Positions 17,260-26,702 of a stretch of DNA of 64,000 nucleotides are shown here, piece after piece. Origin of the DNA: Eggerthellaceae bacterium (GTDB lineage: Bacteria > Actinomycetota > Coriobacteriia > Coriobacteriales > Eggerthellaceae). Numbering within the stretch: position 1 is the first letter of the stretch; each line of letters starts with the position of its first letter. Where the stretch lies: the NCBI GenBank assembly GCA_022791455.1, contig JAAVZC010000003.1, forward strand, positions 124,001 to 188,000. The letters are read 5' to 3'. The notes beneath the pieces were generated by a model. It had not been told where the DNA came from and did no database searches. It saw only the letters and a program-made list of their open reading frames with translations. The position numbers and the translations under genes are program-made.

Positions 17260-18870
17260 TTAGGCCTCGATAGGAGTGGCGCCCAGGAACACCAGACCGG
17301 TGGTGGAGATGGGCTCGAAGTCCTCCAGGCGCTCCTCATAGAAGCCGGTGGAAATCTGACGATGGAACAGCGGGTACAGCGGCACGTTCTCGGCGATCAG
17401 GTCGAAGCACTGGTTCCAGATCTCCTGCTGCTTGGCGGCGTCGGCCTCCTCGCGAGCGCTCTGGAGCAGCGTCTGCAGCTCGGCCCACTCGGGGGTCACG
17501 TTCCAGCAGCTGCGGCCCTGGGTCCACACGTTGTCACCGTACCACCAGGTCATCAGCAGGTCGGGGTCGTTGCCGAAGCAGGACGGGTCGCCCGGGGTCA
17601 GCATGACGTCGTAGGGCAGGATGGAGTCGGACGGAGCAAGGGCAGCCCAGTCGATCTTGGTCTCGTTGATGGTGACGGTGATGCCGGCAGCCTTGAAGTC
17701 CTCCACGATAGAGGGAGCCAGGTCGCTCACCCAGTTGTTGTTCACCATCAGCTCGAAGGACAGGTCACTCGCGTTGGCCTCGGCCAGCAGGCTCTTGGCC
17801 TTCTCCACGTCATGGGTGTAGACGGTGGAAGCCTGATGATAGTTGGCGTACGCCTCGGGCAGGAAGCTGGTGCAAGCAGTGGCATGGCCGTCCATCTGGT
17901 TGGAGATCAGCTTGTCGTAGTCGATGGCGTAGTAGAGGGCCTGACGCACGCGCACGTCGTCGAACGGGGCCTTCTTGCAGTTGAACATCAGGAACGGCAG
18001 GGCGAAGCCGGGCACGTACTCCACGGCCACACCAGAGTTCTGCAGCTGGGTGGTGTTGGCATCCGGCACGGACTCGATGGCCAGCACGGAACCGTCAACG
18101 ATGGAGGTGGTGCGCTGGGTGCCGTCCAGGGCCACCAGCCAGTCCATCTGCTCGCAGGTGGCGGGCAGGTTGCCGTTGTACTGATCGTTCGGGGAGAAGA
18201 CGATATGACCGCCGTCGTCGCCGTTGATGGAGTCGTACTTCCAGGGGCCGGAGCCGATGGGCATGGTGGCCAGCTGGTCCTCGGTCAGGGCCTTCGGGAA
18301 GACCTTAACGACAGCCAGACGACCCTTCAGCAGAGCCTCGAAGGGGTAGTTCAGGGTGAAGGTCACGGTAGAGGCATCCTTGGCGGCCACGCTCTTGATG
18401 AAGGTGAGGAAGGCACCATAGGTGTCGTCAGCCATGTTCTTCTCGAAGGCGTTCACCACGTCGTCGGCGGTCACGTCGGTGCCGTCAGAGAACTTGGCGC
18501 CGGAGCGGATGGCCACTTCGTACTCGGTGTCGGAAACCTTGGTGGGCTCGCCGGCAGCCAGAGCGTTGTAGGTCTTGTAGGTGTGCAGGTCGAGGTCGTA
18601 GAGGCCCTCGAACACGTGCCAGGTGGCAGCAAGCATCAGAGCGGAGCTGTTGCCGATGGGGTTGCAGTTCGTGGAGCTGTAAGCCGCAGCAGCCGTGATG
18701 GCCTTGGCAACGCCAGCCGGCTCTTCGCCCTTGGGTTCCTCGGGGGTGGTGGCAGCGGGAGTCTCCTCAGGCTTCTTCTCTTCCCCACCGCAACCGGTGA
18801 GGGCCAGAGCCGCGAGAGCACCCGTGGCAGCAGTGCCAGCAAGGAAACCACGACGAGTAAGTTTTTCCAT
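17260..18870 (-). CDS. Peptide/oligopeptide ABC transporter binding lipoprotein with twin-Arg signal
   Basis: The ATG at 18870 is preceded by GGAGG at 8 bases; the protein has 536 residues. The signal peptide has a twin-Arg start 'TRRGFLAG', a hydrophobic core and lipobox 'LALTGC', so the protein is probably exported folded by Tat and lipid-anchored outside the cell. A Pro/Glu-rich spacer (34-57) precedes the SBP family 5 domain: 'VFEGLYDLDL', 'VAIRSGAKFSDGTDVTADDVVNAF', 'VRQALYYAIDYDKLI'. It captures the peptide (or nickel, heme or similar) for the permease encoded downstream. The promoter at 18988-19016 overlaps a palindrome, so the gene is probably regulated. Confidence 0.92.
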   Translation of the reverse strand: MEKLTRRGFLAGTAATGALAALALTGCGGEEKKPEETPAATTPEEPKGEEPAGVAKAITAAAAYSSTNCNPIGNSSALMLAATWHVFEGLYDLDLHTYKTYNALAAGEPTKVSDTEYEVAIRSGAKFSDGTDVTADDVVNAFEKNMADDTYGAFLTFIKSVAAKDASTVTFTLNYPFEALLKGRLAVVKVFPKALTEDQLATMPIGSGPWKYDSINGDDGGHIVFSPNDQYNGNLPATCEQMDWLVALDGTQRTTSIVDGSVLAIESVPDANTTQLQNSGVAVEYVPGFALPFLMFNCKKAPFDDVRVRQALYYAIDYDKLISNQMDGHATACTSFLPEAYANYHQASTVYTHDVEKAKSLLAEANASDLSFELMVNNNWVSDLAPSIVEDFKAAGITVTINETKIDWAALAPSDSILPYDVMLTPGDPSCFGNDPDLLMTWWYGDNVWTQGRSCWNVTPEWAELQTLLQSAREEADAAKQQEIWNQCFDLIAENVPLYPLFHRQISTGFYEERLEDFEPISTTGLVFLGATPIEA

Positions 18871-18960
18871 ATCTTTTTCCTCCAACTTTTGGTCTTACGG
18901 GGTACCGCCCCGTATTCGCCAGGCTTTTCTGGCGAAACGTCCATGTACGGCCAAGACTGG

Positions 18961-19025
18961 GTAACCATACTATGAACTCGCCGGGGCATTATACCGTTTT
19001 TAACGGTTTGTTAAACTATGGTTAC
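18961..19025 (-). promoter_or_regulatory. Promoter and palindromic operators of the peptide-binding protein gene
   Basis: On the minus strand a perfect -10 TATAAT (18988-18993) stands 16 bases after TTTAAC (19010-19015). The spacer contains the perfect palindrome ACCGTTTTTAACGGT (18993-19007). Flanking it, GTAACCATA (18961-18969) and TATGGTTAC (19017-19025) form a second inverted pair, and a third GTAACC half-site lies at 19055-19060. This fits a repressed promoter with several operators. Confidence 0.65.
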
Positions 19026-19121
19026 GTTACTCCACACGTTTCGCACGTTTGCCCTAGTAACCACAATATGCTTCTTGACTGTCAATTAGATATAGGGTAT
19101 TTTTATTAATTTTGTTTTCTC

Positions 19122-19152
19122 AAAAAAAGACCCGGCGCGTGGCCGGGTCTTG
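19122..19152 (-). terminator. Terminator of nifJ
   Basis: On the minus strand AAGACCCGGC...GCCGGGTCTT is followed by TTTTTTTGAG, 26 bases after the nifJ stop. Confidence 0.88.
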
Positions 19153-19177
19153 TTGCGTTTGGCTCTTTCGGGAAGGC

Positions 19178-22100
19178 TTACGCGTCGGCGTAGAGGTCCT
19201 TCAGCTTCACCAGGTGCTGGTAGCGGTCCATAGCAGCCTGCTCGTTGCGGGCGAAGAGCTCGGTGGCGCGCTCGGGGAACTCGCGGGTGAGGCGGCTGTA
19301 GCGGGCCTCGTTCATGAGGAACTCCTGGTAGCCGCCAGCCGGCTCCTTGGAGTCGAGCGTGAACTTCTTGCCAGCAGGGGCCGCCGGGTTGAAGCGCAGC
19401 AGGTTCCAGTAGCCGCAGTCCACCGCTTTCTTCATCTCGGCCTGGGAGTTCACCATGCCGCCCTTGATGGAGTGCATCTCGCAGGGGCTGTAGCCGATGA
19501 TCAGCGACGGACCCGGGTAGGCCTCCGCTTCCACGATGGCCTTCAGCGTCTGGGCCGGGTTGGCGCCCATGGCCACCTGCGCCACGTACACGTAGCCGTA
19601 GCTCATGGCAATTTCCGCCAGGCTCTTCTTCTTGATGTCCTTGCCGGCCGCGGCGAACTGCGCCACCTGGCCGATGTTGGAGGCCTTCGAGGCCTGGCCG
19701 CCGGTATTGGAGTACACCTCGGTGTCGAAGACGAAGATGTTCACGTCCTTGCCGGAAGCGATGACGTGATCCAGGCCGCCGTAACCGATGTCATAGGCCC
19801 AGCCGTCGCCGCCGAAGATCCACACGGACTTCTTGGTCAGGAAGGACTTGTTCTCCAGGATGCGGGCGCACACTTCGCAGCCCTCCACCTTCTCCAGCTG
19901 AGCGATGAGCTCGGCAGCAGCGGTCTTGCTGGCCTCGGCGTCCAGGCGATTGTCCAGCCACGCCTGCGCAGCGGCCTTCAGTTCGTCGGAAGCCTTGTCC
20001 CCAGCGAGGATTTTCGACACGTCTTCCACAACCATGTCCTGCACCGCCTCGTAGCCCAGCAGCATGCCCAGACCGTGCTCGGCGTTGTCCTCGAACAGGG
20101 AGTTCGACCAAGCGGGGCCGTGGCCGTCGCAGTTGGTGCAGTACGGAGACGTGGCCGCCGGGCCGCCCCAAATGGAAGAGCAACCGGTGGCGTTGGCGAT
20201 GTACATACGGTCGCCGAACATTTGGGTGACCAGACGGGCATAGGAAGTCTCGGCGCAACCGGCGCAGGCACCGGAGAACTCCAGCAGCGGGCGCTTGAAC
20301 TGGCTGCCCTTCACGGTGTTGCCCTCCAGCTGCGGCTTCGGCGAGACCTCGGCCACGCAGTAGTCGAACACTGCCTGCTGATCCAGCTCGTCGGCTTGGG
20401 GCACCATGGAAAGCGAGCTGGTGGGGCACACGCCCACGCACACACCGCAGCCCATGCAGTCCAGCGGGCTGACGGCCATGGTGAACTCCAGACCAGCCCC
20501 CTGCTTGCCGCGGACGGGGATGAGGCGCGTAGCCTCGGGTGCCGCAGCCGCCTCTTCCTCGGTGAGGGCGAAGGGGCGGATGGTGGCATGCGGGCACACA
20601 TAAGCGCAGTTGTTGCACTGGATGCAGGTGTCCTGGTTCCAATGGGGCACGGTCACCGCAACGCCGCGCTTCTCGAAAGCAGCAGCGCCCACCGGGAACT
20701 GGCCGTCGGCGTGGTCGGCGAAGGCGGAAACCGGCAGCAGGTCGCCGTCCATGCGGCCCACCGGCTCCATGATGGTCTCCACCACCTTGATGAGCTCCGG
20801 ATCGCCGTCGACACGTTGGGCCTTCGGGGCATCCTGGGCGGTGGCCCAGTCGGCAGGAACCTCCACCGCCACGTAGGCAGTGGCCCCCAGCTCGATGGCC
20901 TTGTGGTTCATGTCCACCACGTCCTGGCCCTTCTTCAGGTAGGACTTCGTGGCGGCGTCCTTCATGTAGTTGATGGCGGCCTCTTGCGGCATGACGCCGG
21001 CCAGCGAGAAGAACGCGGACTGCAGGATGGTGTTGGTGCGCTTGCCCATGCCAATCTCAACGGCCAGGTCGATGGCGTTGATGGTATAGAGCTTCACGTC
21101 GTTTTCCGCGATGTAGCGCTTGGAGGCGGCGTCCAGGTGCTGGCTCAGTTCCTCCGGCGTCCACTGGCAGTTGATGAGGAAGATGCCGCCCGGCTTCACG
21201 TCCTGCACGATGCGGAAGCCCTTGGTGATGTAAGAGGGGTTGTGGCAAGCCACAAAGTCCGCCTGGTTCACGTAGTAGGGGCTGCGGATGGGGCTGTCGC
21301 CGAAGCGCAGGTGCGAAATGGTGACGCCGCCGGTCTTCTTCGAGTCGTACTGGAAGTAGGCCTGCACGTACTTGTCGGTGTGGTCGCCGATGATCTTGAT
21401 GGAGTTCTTGTTGGCGCCCACGGTGCCGTCGCCGCCCAGACCCCAGAACTTGCACTCGATGGTGCCCGGAGCCGAGGTGATGGGGGCCGGCTTCTCCTCA
21501 AGGGAAAGGTTGGTCACGTCGTCCACGATGCCGATGGTGAACTGGCGGCGCGGAGCGTCTTTCGCCAGCTCATCGTACACGGCGAAGATGGAGGCGGGCG
21601 GGGTGTCCTTCGAGCCCAGACCGTAGCGGCCGCCAGTCACGGTGATGCCGGAGACGCCCTCCACGGCCAGCGCGTTCACCACGTCCATGTAGAGCGGCTC
21701 GCCGATGGCGCCCGGCTCCTTGGTACGGTCGAGCACGGCGATCTTCTTCACCGTCTTCGGCAGCGCTTCAACGAAGCGGTTGGTGACGAACGGGCGGTAC
21801 AGGCGCACCTTCACCAGGCCCACCTTCTCGCCGCGGGCGTTCATGTAGTCGATGACCTCTTCGGCCACGTCGCACACGCTGCCCATGGCCACGATCACGC
21901 GCTCGGCGTCTTCGGCGCCGTAGTAGTTGAACAGCTGGTAGTTGGTGCCCAGCTTCTCGTTTACCTTCTGCATGTACTCTTCCACCACGGCCGGCAGCGC
22001 GTCGTAGACCGGGTTGCAAGCCTCGCGGTGCTGGAAGAAGATGTCGCCGTTCTCGTGGCTGCCGCGCATGGCCGGGTGCTCCGGGTTCAGCGCGTGATCG

Positions 22101-22711
22101 CGGAAGGCGCGCACGGCGTCCATGTCGCACATTTCAGCCAGATCGTCGTAGTCCCACACGGCAATCTTCTGCACTTCGTGGGAGGTGCGGAAGCCGTCGA
22201 AGAAGTTGATGAAGGGAACCTGGCCCTTGATGGCGGCCAGATGCGCCACGGCGGACAGGTCCATGACCTCCTGCACGTTGCCCTCGGCCAGCATGGCGAA
22301 ACCGGTCTGGCGGCAGGCCATGACGTCGGAGTGGTCGCCGAAGATGTTCAGCGCCTGGGTGGAGACGGTACGGGCGGAAACATGGAAGACGCTCGGCAGC
22401 ATCTCCGCCGCAATCTTGTACATGTTGGGGATCATCAGCAGGAGGCCCTGCGATGCGGTGTAGGTGGTGGTCAGGGCGCCCGTTGCCAGGGAGCCGTGCA
22501 CAGCGCCGGCCGCGCCGGCTTCGGACTGCATCTCGCACACCTTCACGGTGGTGCCGAAGATGTTCTTGCGGCCCGCCGCCGCCCACTGGTCAACGAAGTC
22601 GGCCATGGGGCTGGAAGGGGTGATGGGGTAGATGCCGGCTACCTCGGTGAACGCGTAGGAAACGTGCGCCGCGGCGTTATTGCCGTCCATCGACTTCAAT
22701 TGTCGTGTCAT
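19178..22711 (-). CDS. nifJ: Pyruvate:ferredoxin (flavodoxin) oxidoreductase
   Basis: A 1177-residue single-chain enzyme that splits pyruvate with CoA into acetyl-CoA and CO2 and reduces ferredoxin; typical of anaerobes. The ATG at 22711 has AAGGAGAG five bases upstream. Domains in order: the pyruvate-binding N-terminus with 'YPITPSSPMAD' (about 36-46), the transketolase-like domain II and the CoA domain. Then comes a bacterial ferredoxin insert near 690-760 with 'CIQCNNCAYVCP' and 'CMGCGVCVGVCP' (two 4Fe-4S clusters). The C-terminal TPP domain carries the proximal cluster Cys in 'CAGCAETSY' and 'GCSSIWGG', and 'GGDGWAYDIGYGG'. Full family length, no damage. It is a single-gene unit, flanked by a terminator downstream and a hairpin leader upstream. 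Confidence 0.97.
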   Translation of the reverse strand: MTRQLKSMDGNNAAAHVSYAFTEVAGIYPITPSSPMADFVDQWAAAGRKNIFGTTVKVCEMQSEAGAAGAVHGSLATGALTTTYTASQGLLLMIPNMYKIAAEMLPSVFHVSARTVSTQALNIFGDHSDVMACRQTGFAMLAEGNVQEVMDLSAVAHLAAIKGQVPFINFFDGFRTSHEVQKIAVWDYDDLAEMCDMDAVRAFRDHALNPEHPAMRGSHENGDIFFQHREACNPVYDALPAVVEEYMQKVNEKLGTNYQLFNYYGAEDAERVIVAMGSVCDVAEEVIDYMNARGEKVGLVKVRLYRPFVTNRFVEALPKTVKKIAVLDRTKEPGAIGEPLYMDVVNALAVEGVSGITVTGGRYGLGSKDTPPASIFAVYDELAKDAPRRQFTIGIVDDVTNLSLEEKPAPITSAPGTIECKFWGLGGDGTVGANKNSIKIIGDHTDKYVQAYFQYDSKKTGGVTISHLRFGDSPIRSPYYVNQADFVACHNPSYITKGFRIVQDVKPGGIFLINCQWTPEELSQHLDAASKRYIAENDVKLYTINAIDLAVEIGMGKRTNTILQSAFFSLAGVMPQEAAINYMKDAATKSYLKKGQDVVDMNHKAIELGATAYVAVEVPADWATAQDAPKAQRVDGDPELIKVVETIMEPVGRMDGDLLPVSAFADHADGQFPVGAAAFEKRGVAVTVPHWNQDTCIQCNNCAYVCPHATIRPFALTEEEAAAAPEATRLIPVRGKQGAGLEFTMAVSPLDCMGCGVCVGVCPTSSLSMVPQADELDQQAVFDYCVAEVSPKPQLEGNTVKGSQFKRPLLEFSGACAGCAETSYARLVTQMFGDRMYIANATGCSSIWGGPAATSPYCTNCDGHGPAWSNSLFEDNAEHGLGMLLGYEAVQDMVVEDVSKILAGDKASDELKAAAQAWLDNRLDAEASKTAAAELIAQLEKVEGCEVCARILENKSFLTKKSVWIFGGDGWAYDIGYGGLDHVIASGKDVNIFVFDTEVYSNTGGQASKASNIGQVAQFAAAGKDIKKKSLAEIAMSYGYVYVAQVAMGANPAQTLKAIVEAEAYPGPSLIIGYSPCEMHSIKGGMVNSQAEMKKAVDCGYWNLLRFNPAAPAGKKFTLDSKEPAGGYQEFLMNEARYSRLTREFPERATELFARNEQAAMDRYQHLVKLKDLYADA

Positions 22712-22740
22712 GCTCTCTCCTTCGAAAGGGAACAAACAAA

Positions 22741-22759
22741 GGCGCTTCTCTCAAGCGCC
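22741..22759 (-). promoter_or_regulatory. Hairpin in the nifJ leader
   Basis: GGCGCTT-ctctc-AAGCGCC lies 30 bases before the nifJ start and, on the minus strand, is followed by a T-rich TTTGTTTGTT. This is the shape of a weak intrinsic terminator or a 5' stabilising hairpin. Confidence 0.4.
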
Positions 22760-22958
22760 CTTGGTGCCGCTGATAGTTTTAACATAACCCACTAGCTAAC
22801 CCTTCCACCCCTCCCCCCAACCACAAGGAAAAATCGGACAACGCCCACAGGGTGGCTGCAGCGCGTTGGTGGCCTTCGGCCCGTATTTGATTCGCTATGC
22901 ATTTCTGGCCGTTGAACCGCACGGAGCTTGCTACACATTTTTGGCCTAAGGCCCACAC

Positions 22959-23200
22959 GGGATTTCTCCACTACGCTCACTACGTTCGCTTCGGTCGAAA
23001 TGACGAAGCGGGAGAAAAGCTCAACCCCCTACGTCATCTCGACCGGAGCGCGGAGCGCGTAGTGGAGAGATCCCGCGTCGGGTGGCCGAAGGGTAACAGC
23101 AGCGTCCTCCCCCACGTCATCTCGACCGAAGGCCCCGCAGCCCAACCTCCCACGTCATCTCGACCGGAGCGGCGAAGCCGCGTAGTGGAGAGATCCCGCG
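22959..23200. repeat. Cluster of four family B dispersed repeats between nifJ and the restriction locus
   Basis: The 498-base gap 22736-23233 has no supported gene. Four units are seen at 22959-23006, 23030-23078, 23114-23136 (partial) and 23151-23200. The unit is CGTCATCTCGACCGGAGCG, a short variable palindrome of GCG/CGC, then GTAGTGGAGAGATCCCGCG. The first unit is inverted relative to the rest. Another copy is at 30719-30768, so the restriction locus is bracketed by family B repeats on both sides. Confidence 0.75.
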
Positions 23201-23233
23201 CGCGCCGAATGGCGGGGAAGACGTACAGCAACC

Positions 23234-23560
23234 TCACTCCCCCGCCAAATCGCACCACTCCGGATTTACCCGCTCAATCAGGGCAACCTTCTTCGCCCTC
23301 CCCCACTTCTTGAGCTGCTTCTCCCGCGCAATAGCATCAGTCATCGTCTGACACTCTTCGCAATACACCAGCCGATCAACGTTATACCGAGCCGTGAACC
23401 CCTCAATCAAGTGCGACTTATGCTCCCCCACCCGACGAGCCAGGTCGTTGGTCACGCCCACATAGAGCACCGTCCGGCGCTCATTAGCCATAATGTAAAC
23501 CCAAGCAACGTCGGTACCGCCCATGCCACCCCCCCAGAAGAGCAACTCGACACCAGCCAT
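23234..23560 (-). CDS. GIY-YIG domain protein (UvrC-type small nuclease fold)
   Basis: The ATG at 23560 overlaps the hsdR stop in TGATG and gives 108 residues; an internal ATG at 23524 would give the more usual family start 'MGGTDVAWVYIM'. The GIY-YIG domain runs from 'VAWVYIMANERRTVLYVGVTNDL', with the second motif Tyr-Val-Gly, to the helix 'ARRVGEHK', and continues 'DAIAREKQLKKWGRAKKVALIERVNPEW', typical of the YhbQ/UPF0213-like stand-alone group. These proteins are often annotated as endonucleases, but most are uncharacterised. The coupling to hsdR may be chance, since this gene type also travels alone with dispersed repeats. Confidence 0.85.
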   Translation of the reverse strand: MAGVELLFWGGGMGGTDVAWVYIMANERRTVLYVGVTNDLARRVGEHKSHLIEGFTARYNVDRLVYCEECQTMTDAIAREKQLKKWGRAKKVALIERVNPEWCDLAGE

Positions 23561-26500
23561 CAAGCAGCTAAAGCTCGCTGGAAGAAGAAGTCGTAGATCT
23601 CGTCAATCCTCCCCGGCAGCTCATCGTTAGGGTAGCTGTCTGCGGGCAGTTTGTATACCTTGTCGCGGATAAGAATGCGAATCGCATCTCGCGTCTCCGG
23701 CTTCTCGGTCCACTTGACCATATCCGCAAGCCTCGCTTCGATAGTAGAGACAAGCTCGACGGCCACGGATTTCACCTTAACGATGTCAGGCTTACTCAGC
23801 TCGTCTTTGAACAGCATTTCGAAAACGGTCATCTGCTCCTGGCTTTTGAACCCTTCGCGAATCCATTCTTTCTGCTTCTCATCAAGCTCCCGAGAAAGTC
23901 TCATAAGGTCGTTGAAGGTCTTTTCGATAGTCGCCTTATCTTGCTCGGAGTTGTAACTCTCGATAATCCGCTCATAGCGCTCGAAGAAGTCGATCCGGCG
24001 CGGGTTCTCCCTCAGCGCAACCGCTAAGCGCTCTTCGATCACGCCCCGAAGATCGTCGAGCAAAAGATGAGGGCGCTTCGCCTTCGCGAACTCTTGAGAT
24101 AGGCGGGAGAAGTCAATTTCGCTGATATCGAATCTCGTGCCCACCTTTTGACTTTCGTCGGTGTCACTCACGCTTATATGATCGTCAACAATGCGCTGAA
24201 GCTCCACCATGAGGCCGGTCGTATCCGCATGCTCTGCCCGCTTGTTCAACTGAGCATATATCGCCCGAATTGCATCATGTGACTTTACGAGCGAAGGCCC
24301 GATTTCCGCGCCCGTCACAAACTTGCACATCCTGAAGAGCTCGCGCGCCATGATTCCGAAATGCTTTTTGGCCTCATCGCTAACCGATACCGCATCAGCG
24401 GCGTTCTTTATCTGATTGACCTTCTCAAACCCCTCCGCCGTAAAAAGTGCCTCCAACTCGAACCCATGATTTTCCAAAAAGAAGTCAATCTCTCGCGTTA
24501 ACTCCGCGATTCGCACGATGAGCTCGTCCTTATCGATCACAGGATCCTCGCCCTCCACACCGTGCACATTGCTGGTATAGTCGGCCAACGCCTTACGGAA
24601 AGCCTTCACCACACCAATATAGTCAACGATGAGGCCGTTGCTCTTACCCTCGGCCACACGATTGGCTCGAGCGATTGCCTGCATAAGCCCATGCGCCTTC
24701 ATGGGCTTGTCGAAATACATAGCCGCCAGAGGCTTCACATCGAAGCCAGTGAGCCACATGGCACATACGAACACGATACGCAGTGGATTATCACCATCTT
24801 TGAACTCGTCGTCGAGCCTTCGCTCTTCCATCTTTATTCGATGCGGACGGATATCCAAGCCCCATTTGTCAAAGCTGGCTATCTCGTTCTGCTCCTGACT
24901 GATAACTACCGCCATCTCGGTGGAGCGCATCCAGTCAATCTTGCGCTGCTGCTCAAGCGCCTCCTGCTGGCCCATTCCCTTGACCTTGCGCTCTTCCGCC
25001 CTGATCGCCTCTCCCCAGTATTCCTGCACATAGTTGAACATCATCACAGTAGTCACCTTGTTCACGCATATGAACATGGCTTTGCCAGATTCCCAAATTC
25101 CCGAATAGTGGCGCACGAAGTCTTCAGCAATCTTGCGAAGCCGCGGCTCTGACATGATTACATGCACACCACGGGAGAGCTCCCGTTCCACCTTCTCGGT
25201 CTGATCCGGATCGAGATCTGCTCTTTCCACGGCGTCCATCAGCTCATCGTCGAGTTCAGGATTGTCGATCTGAAGTTTGTCCGAGCGGTTTTCGTAGAAG
25301 AGCGGCACCGTGGCTCCATCTTCAACCGCGCGGTTGAAATCGTAAACCGATACATACCCACCGAAAGTTCGCGCCGTGAGGTTATCGTAGTCAAGGATTG
25401 GCGTTCCCGTGAATCCGATGCGCGACGCGGTGGGAAGCAGGCGCATCATGTTCTCAGCACAAATGCCGTTGTTGGAACGATGCGCCTCATCTGAAAGGAT
25501 AACGATGTCATGCTCGGGGTAGATCGCCTCAACATCTTCCTGATTGAACTTCTGAATAAGCGAGAAGACATAGCTAGGATTGCCTTGGAGTTTCTGGATG
25601 AGGTCTTTTCCACTCGTGGCACGACACCGCTCAGACGGCACCCCCGATAAGCATCCGCAGCTCTCAAAGGTCTCGCTAATTTGTCTGTCCAGTTCTTCGC
25701 GGTCGGTTAGCACCAGAAACGTAGGCGATCCGACGAACTTGCGGCGAATCTTTTCGGCAAGAAAGACCATGGAATAGCTCTTACCCGAGCCCTGGGTGTG
25801 CCAAAACACGCCAAGCTTTCCTTCGCGAAGCTCACGATCTTTGTAAGCTTCTACAGCATCATTTACACCCAGGTATTGATGATTGCGCGCAAGAATCTTC
25901 GCCACCGGAACGTCATAGTGGTCGAACAGGATAAAGTTCTCGAACAGGTCGAGCAGGTTCTCCTTCTTGCAGATGCCCAGAAACATAGTCTCAAGGGCCA
26001 CGCTTCCCGCATCGGTCTCGCGCAGGCGCTTCCACTCGTGAAAGAACTCGTAGGGGCTTCCGAGCGTACCAACCTTAGATTCAAGACCATTCGAGAGAAT
26101 AACGAATGCGTTGTAATAGAAGATTTGCGGAATGGTGTCCTGATAGTCGGTATAGTTGTCCCTATAGGCAACGTAGACGTCTTTGTCGTGGCGCTTGAAT
26201 TCGACGAACAGAAGCGGCACGCCGTTCACAAACCCCACCAAGTCGCATCGTCTACGATGCATGGGGCCCTTCACCCACAGCTCCTCAGCGGCAACAAAGT
26301 GGTTGTTCTGCGGGAACTCGAAGTCGATCACACGAGCGTAATCAGTTCGACTGCTACCGTCGAGCTGGCGATGCGAGACAGGAATGCCGTCGCGAAGCAT
26401 TTTGTAGAACTTTTCGTTGGTAGCGATGAGGGTATCGCCCACAAAGACTTCTTTGAGCACAGCGAAGGCCTGCCTGCACTCATCTTCGGAAAGATGTTCG

Positions 26501-26694
26501 TTCAGCTCGATGAGCGCCAGCATTAGGTCTCGCTCGAGGAGTACTTCGTCATAACTGTTGCGCCCAAGCGTCCCGTCAGGCCCAAGAATCTCCTCGTCAT
26601 AGCAATAATGGAGATCCCATCCCAGCTTATCTCGAAGCAGCTCGCCGGCAGGAATTTGAACCGCCGCTTCTTCTGAGTACCTTGAACCAGACAT
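23560..26694 (-). CDS. hsdR: Type I restriction enzyme, restriction subunit HsdR
   Basis: A 1044-residue motor-nuclease that, with two HsdM and one HsdS, translocates and cuts unmethylated DNA. The ATG at 26694 follows a GGGGGAG; a GTG lies one codon upstream. The N-terminal nuclease core has 'VNGVPLLFVEFKRHDKD' (Glu-x-Lys). The helicase part has Walker A 'HTQGSGKSYSM', DEAH-type 'ILSDEAHRSN', motif III 'TGTPI' and, further on, 'TGFDVKPLAAMYFDKPMKAHGLMQAIARANR' (motifs V and VI). The C-terminal helical region binds the methylase. The frame is intact. It is the fourth gene of the hsdM-hsdS-abiJ-hsdR order, transcribed right to left. Confidence 0.95.
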   Translation of the reverse strand: MSGSRYSEEAAVQIPAGELLRDKLGWDLHYCYDEEILGPDGTLGRNSYDEVLLERDLMLALIELNEHLSEDECRQAFAVLKEVFVGDTLIATNEKFYKMLRDGIPVSHRQLDGSSRTDYARVIDFEFPQNNHFVAAEELWVKGPMHRRRCDLVGFVNGVPLLFVEFKRHDKDVYVAYRDNYTDYQDTIPQIFYYNAFVILSNGLESKVGTLGSPYEFFHEWKRLRETDAGSVALETMFLGICKKENLLDLFENFILFDHYDVPVAKILARNHQYLGVNDAVEAYKDRELREGKLGVFWHTQGSGKSYSMVFLAEKIRRKFVGSPTFLVLTDREELDRQISETFESCGCLSGVPSERCRATSGKDLIQKLQGNPSYVFSLIQKFNQEDVEAIYPEHDIVILSDEAHRSNNGICAENMMRLLPTASRIGFTGTPILDYDNLTARTFGGYVSVYDFNRAVEDGATVPLFYENRSDKLQIDNPELDDELMDAVERADLDPDQTEKVERELSRGVHVIMSEPRLRKIAEDFVRHYSGIWESGKAMFICVNKVTTVMMFNYVQEYWGEAIRAEERKVKGMGQQEALEQQRKIDWMRSTEMAVVISQEQNEIASFDKWGLDIRPHRIKMEERRLDDEFKDGDNPLRIVFVCAMWLTGFDVKPLAAMYFDKPMKAHGLMQAIARANRVAEGKSNGLIVDYIGVVKAFRKALADYTSNVHGVEGEDPVIDKDELIVRIAELTREIDFFLENHGFELEALFTAEGFEKVNQIKNAADAVSVSDEAKKHFGIMARELFRMCKFVTGAEIGPSLVKSHDAIRAIYAQLNKRAEHADTTGLMVELQRIVDDHISVSDTDESQKVGTRFDISEIDFSRLSQEFAKAKRPHLLLDDLRGVIEERLAVALRENPRRIDFFERYERIIESYNSEQDKATIEKTFNDLMRLSRELDEKQKEWIREGFKSQEQMTVFEMLFKDELSKPDIVKVKSVAVELVSTIEARLADMVKWTEKPETRDAIRILIRDKVYKLPADSYPNDELPGRIDEIYDFFFQRALAA

Positions 26695-26702
26695 CACTCC
26701 CC

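Noticed and set aside
19112-22795. A long open frame on the + strand opposite nifJ
   Set aside because: It is a GC-rich shadow of nifJ; no family marks, and many such shadows occur opposite real genes in this window (also opposite dppCD, secDF, iscS and the protease).
22959-23200. CRISPR array
   Set aside because: The units are palindromic and unevenly spaced, with no uniform spacers and no cas genes nearby.
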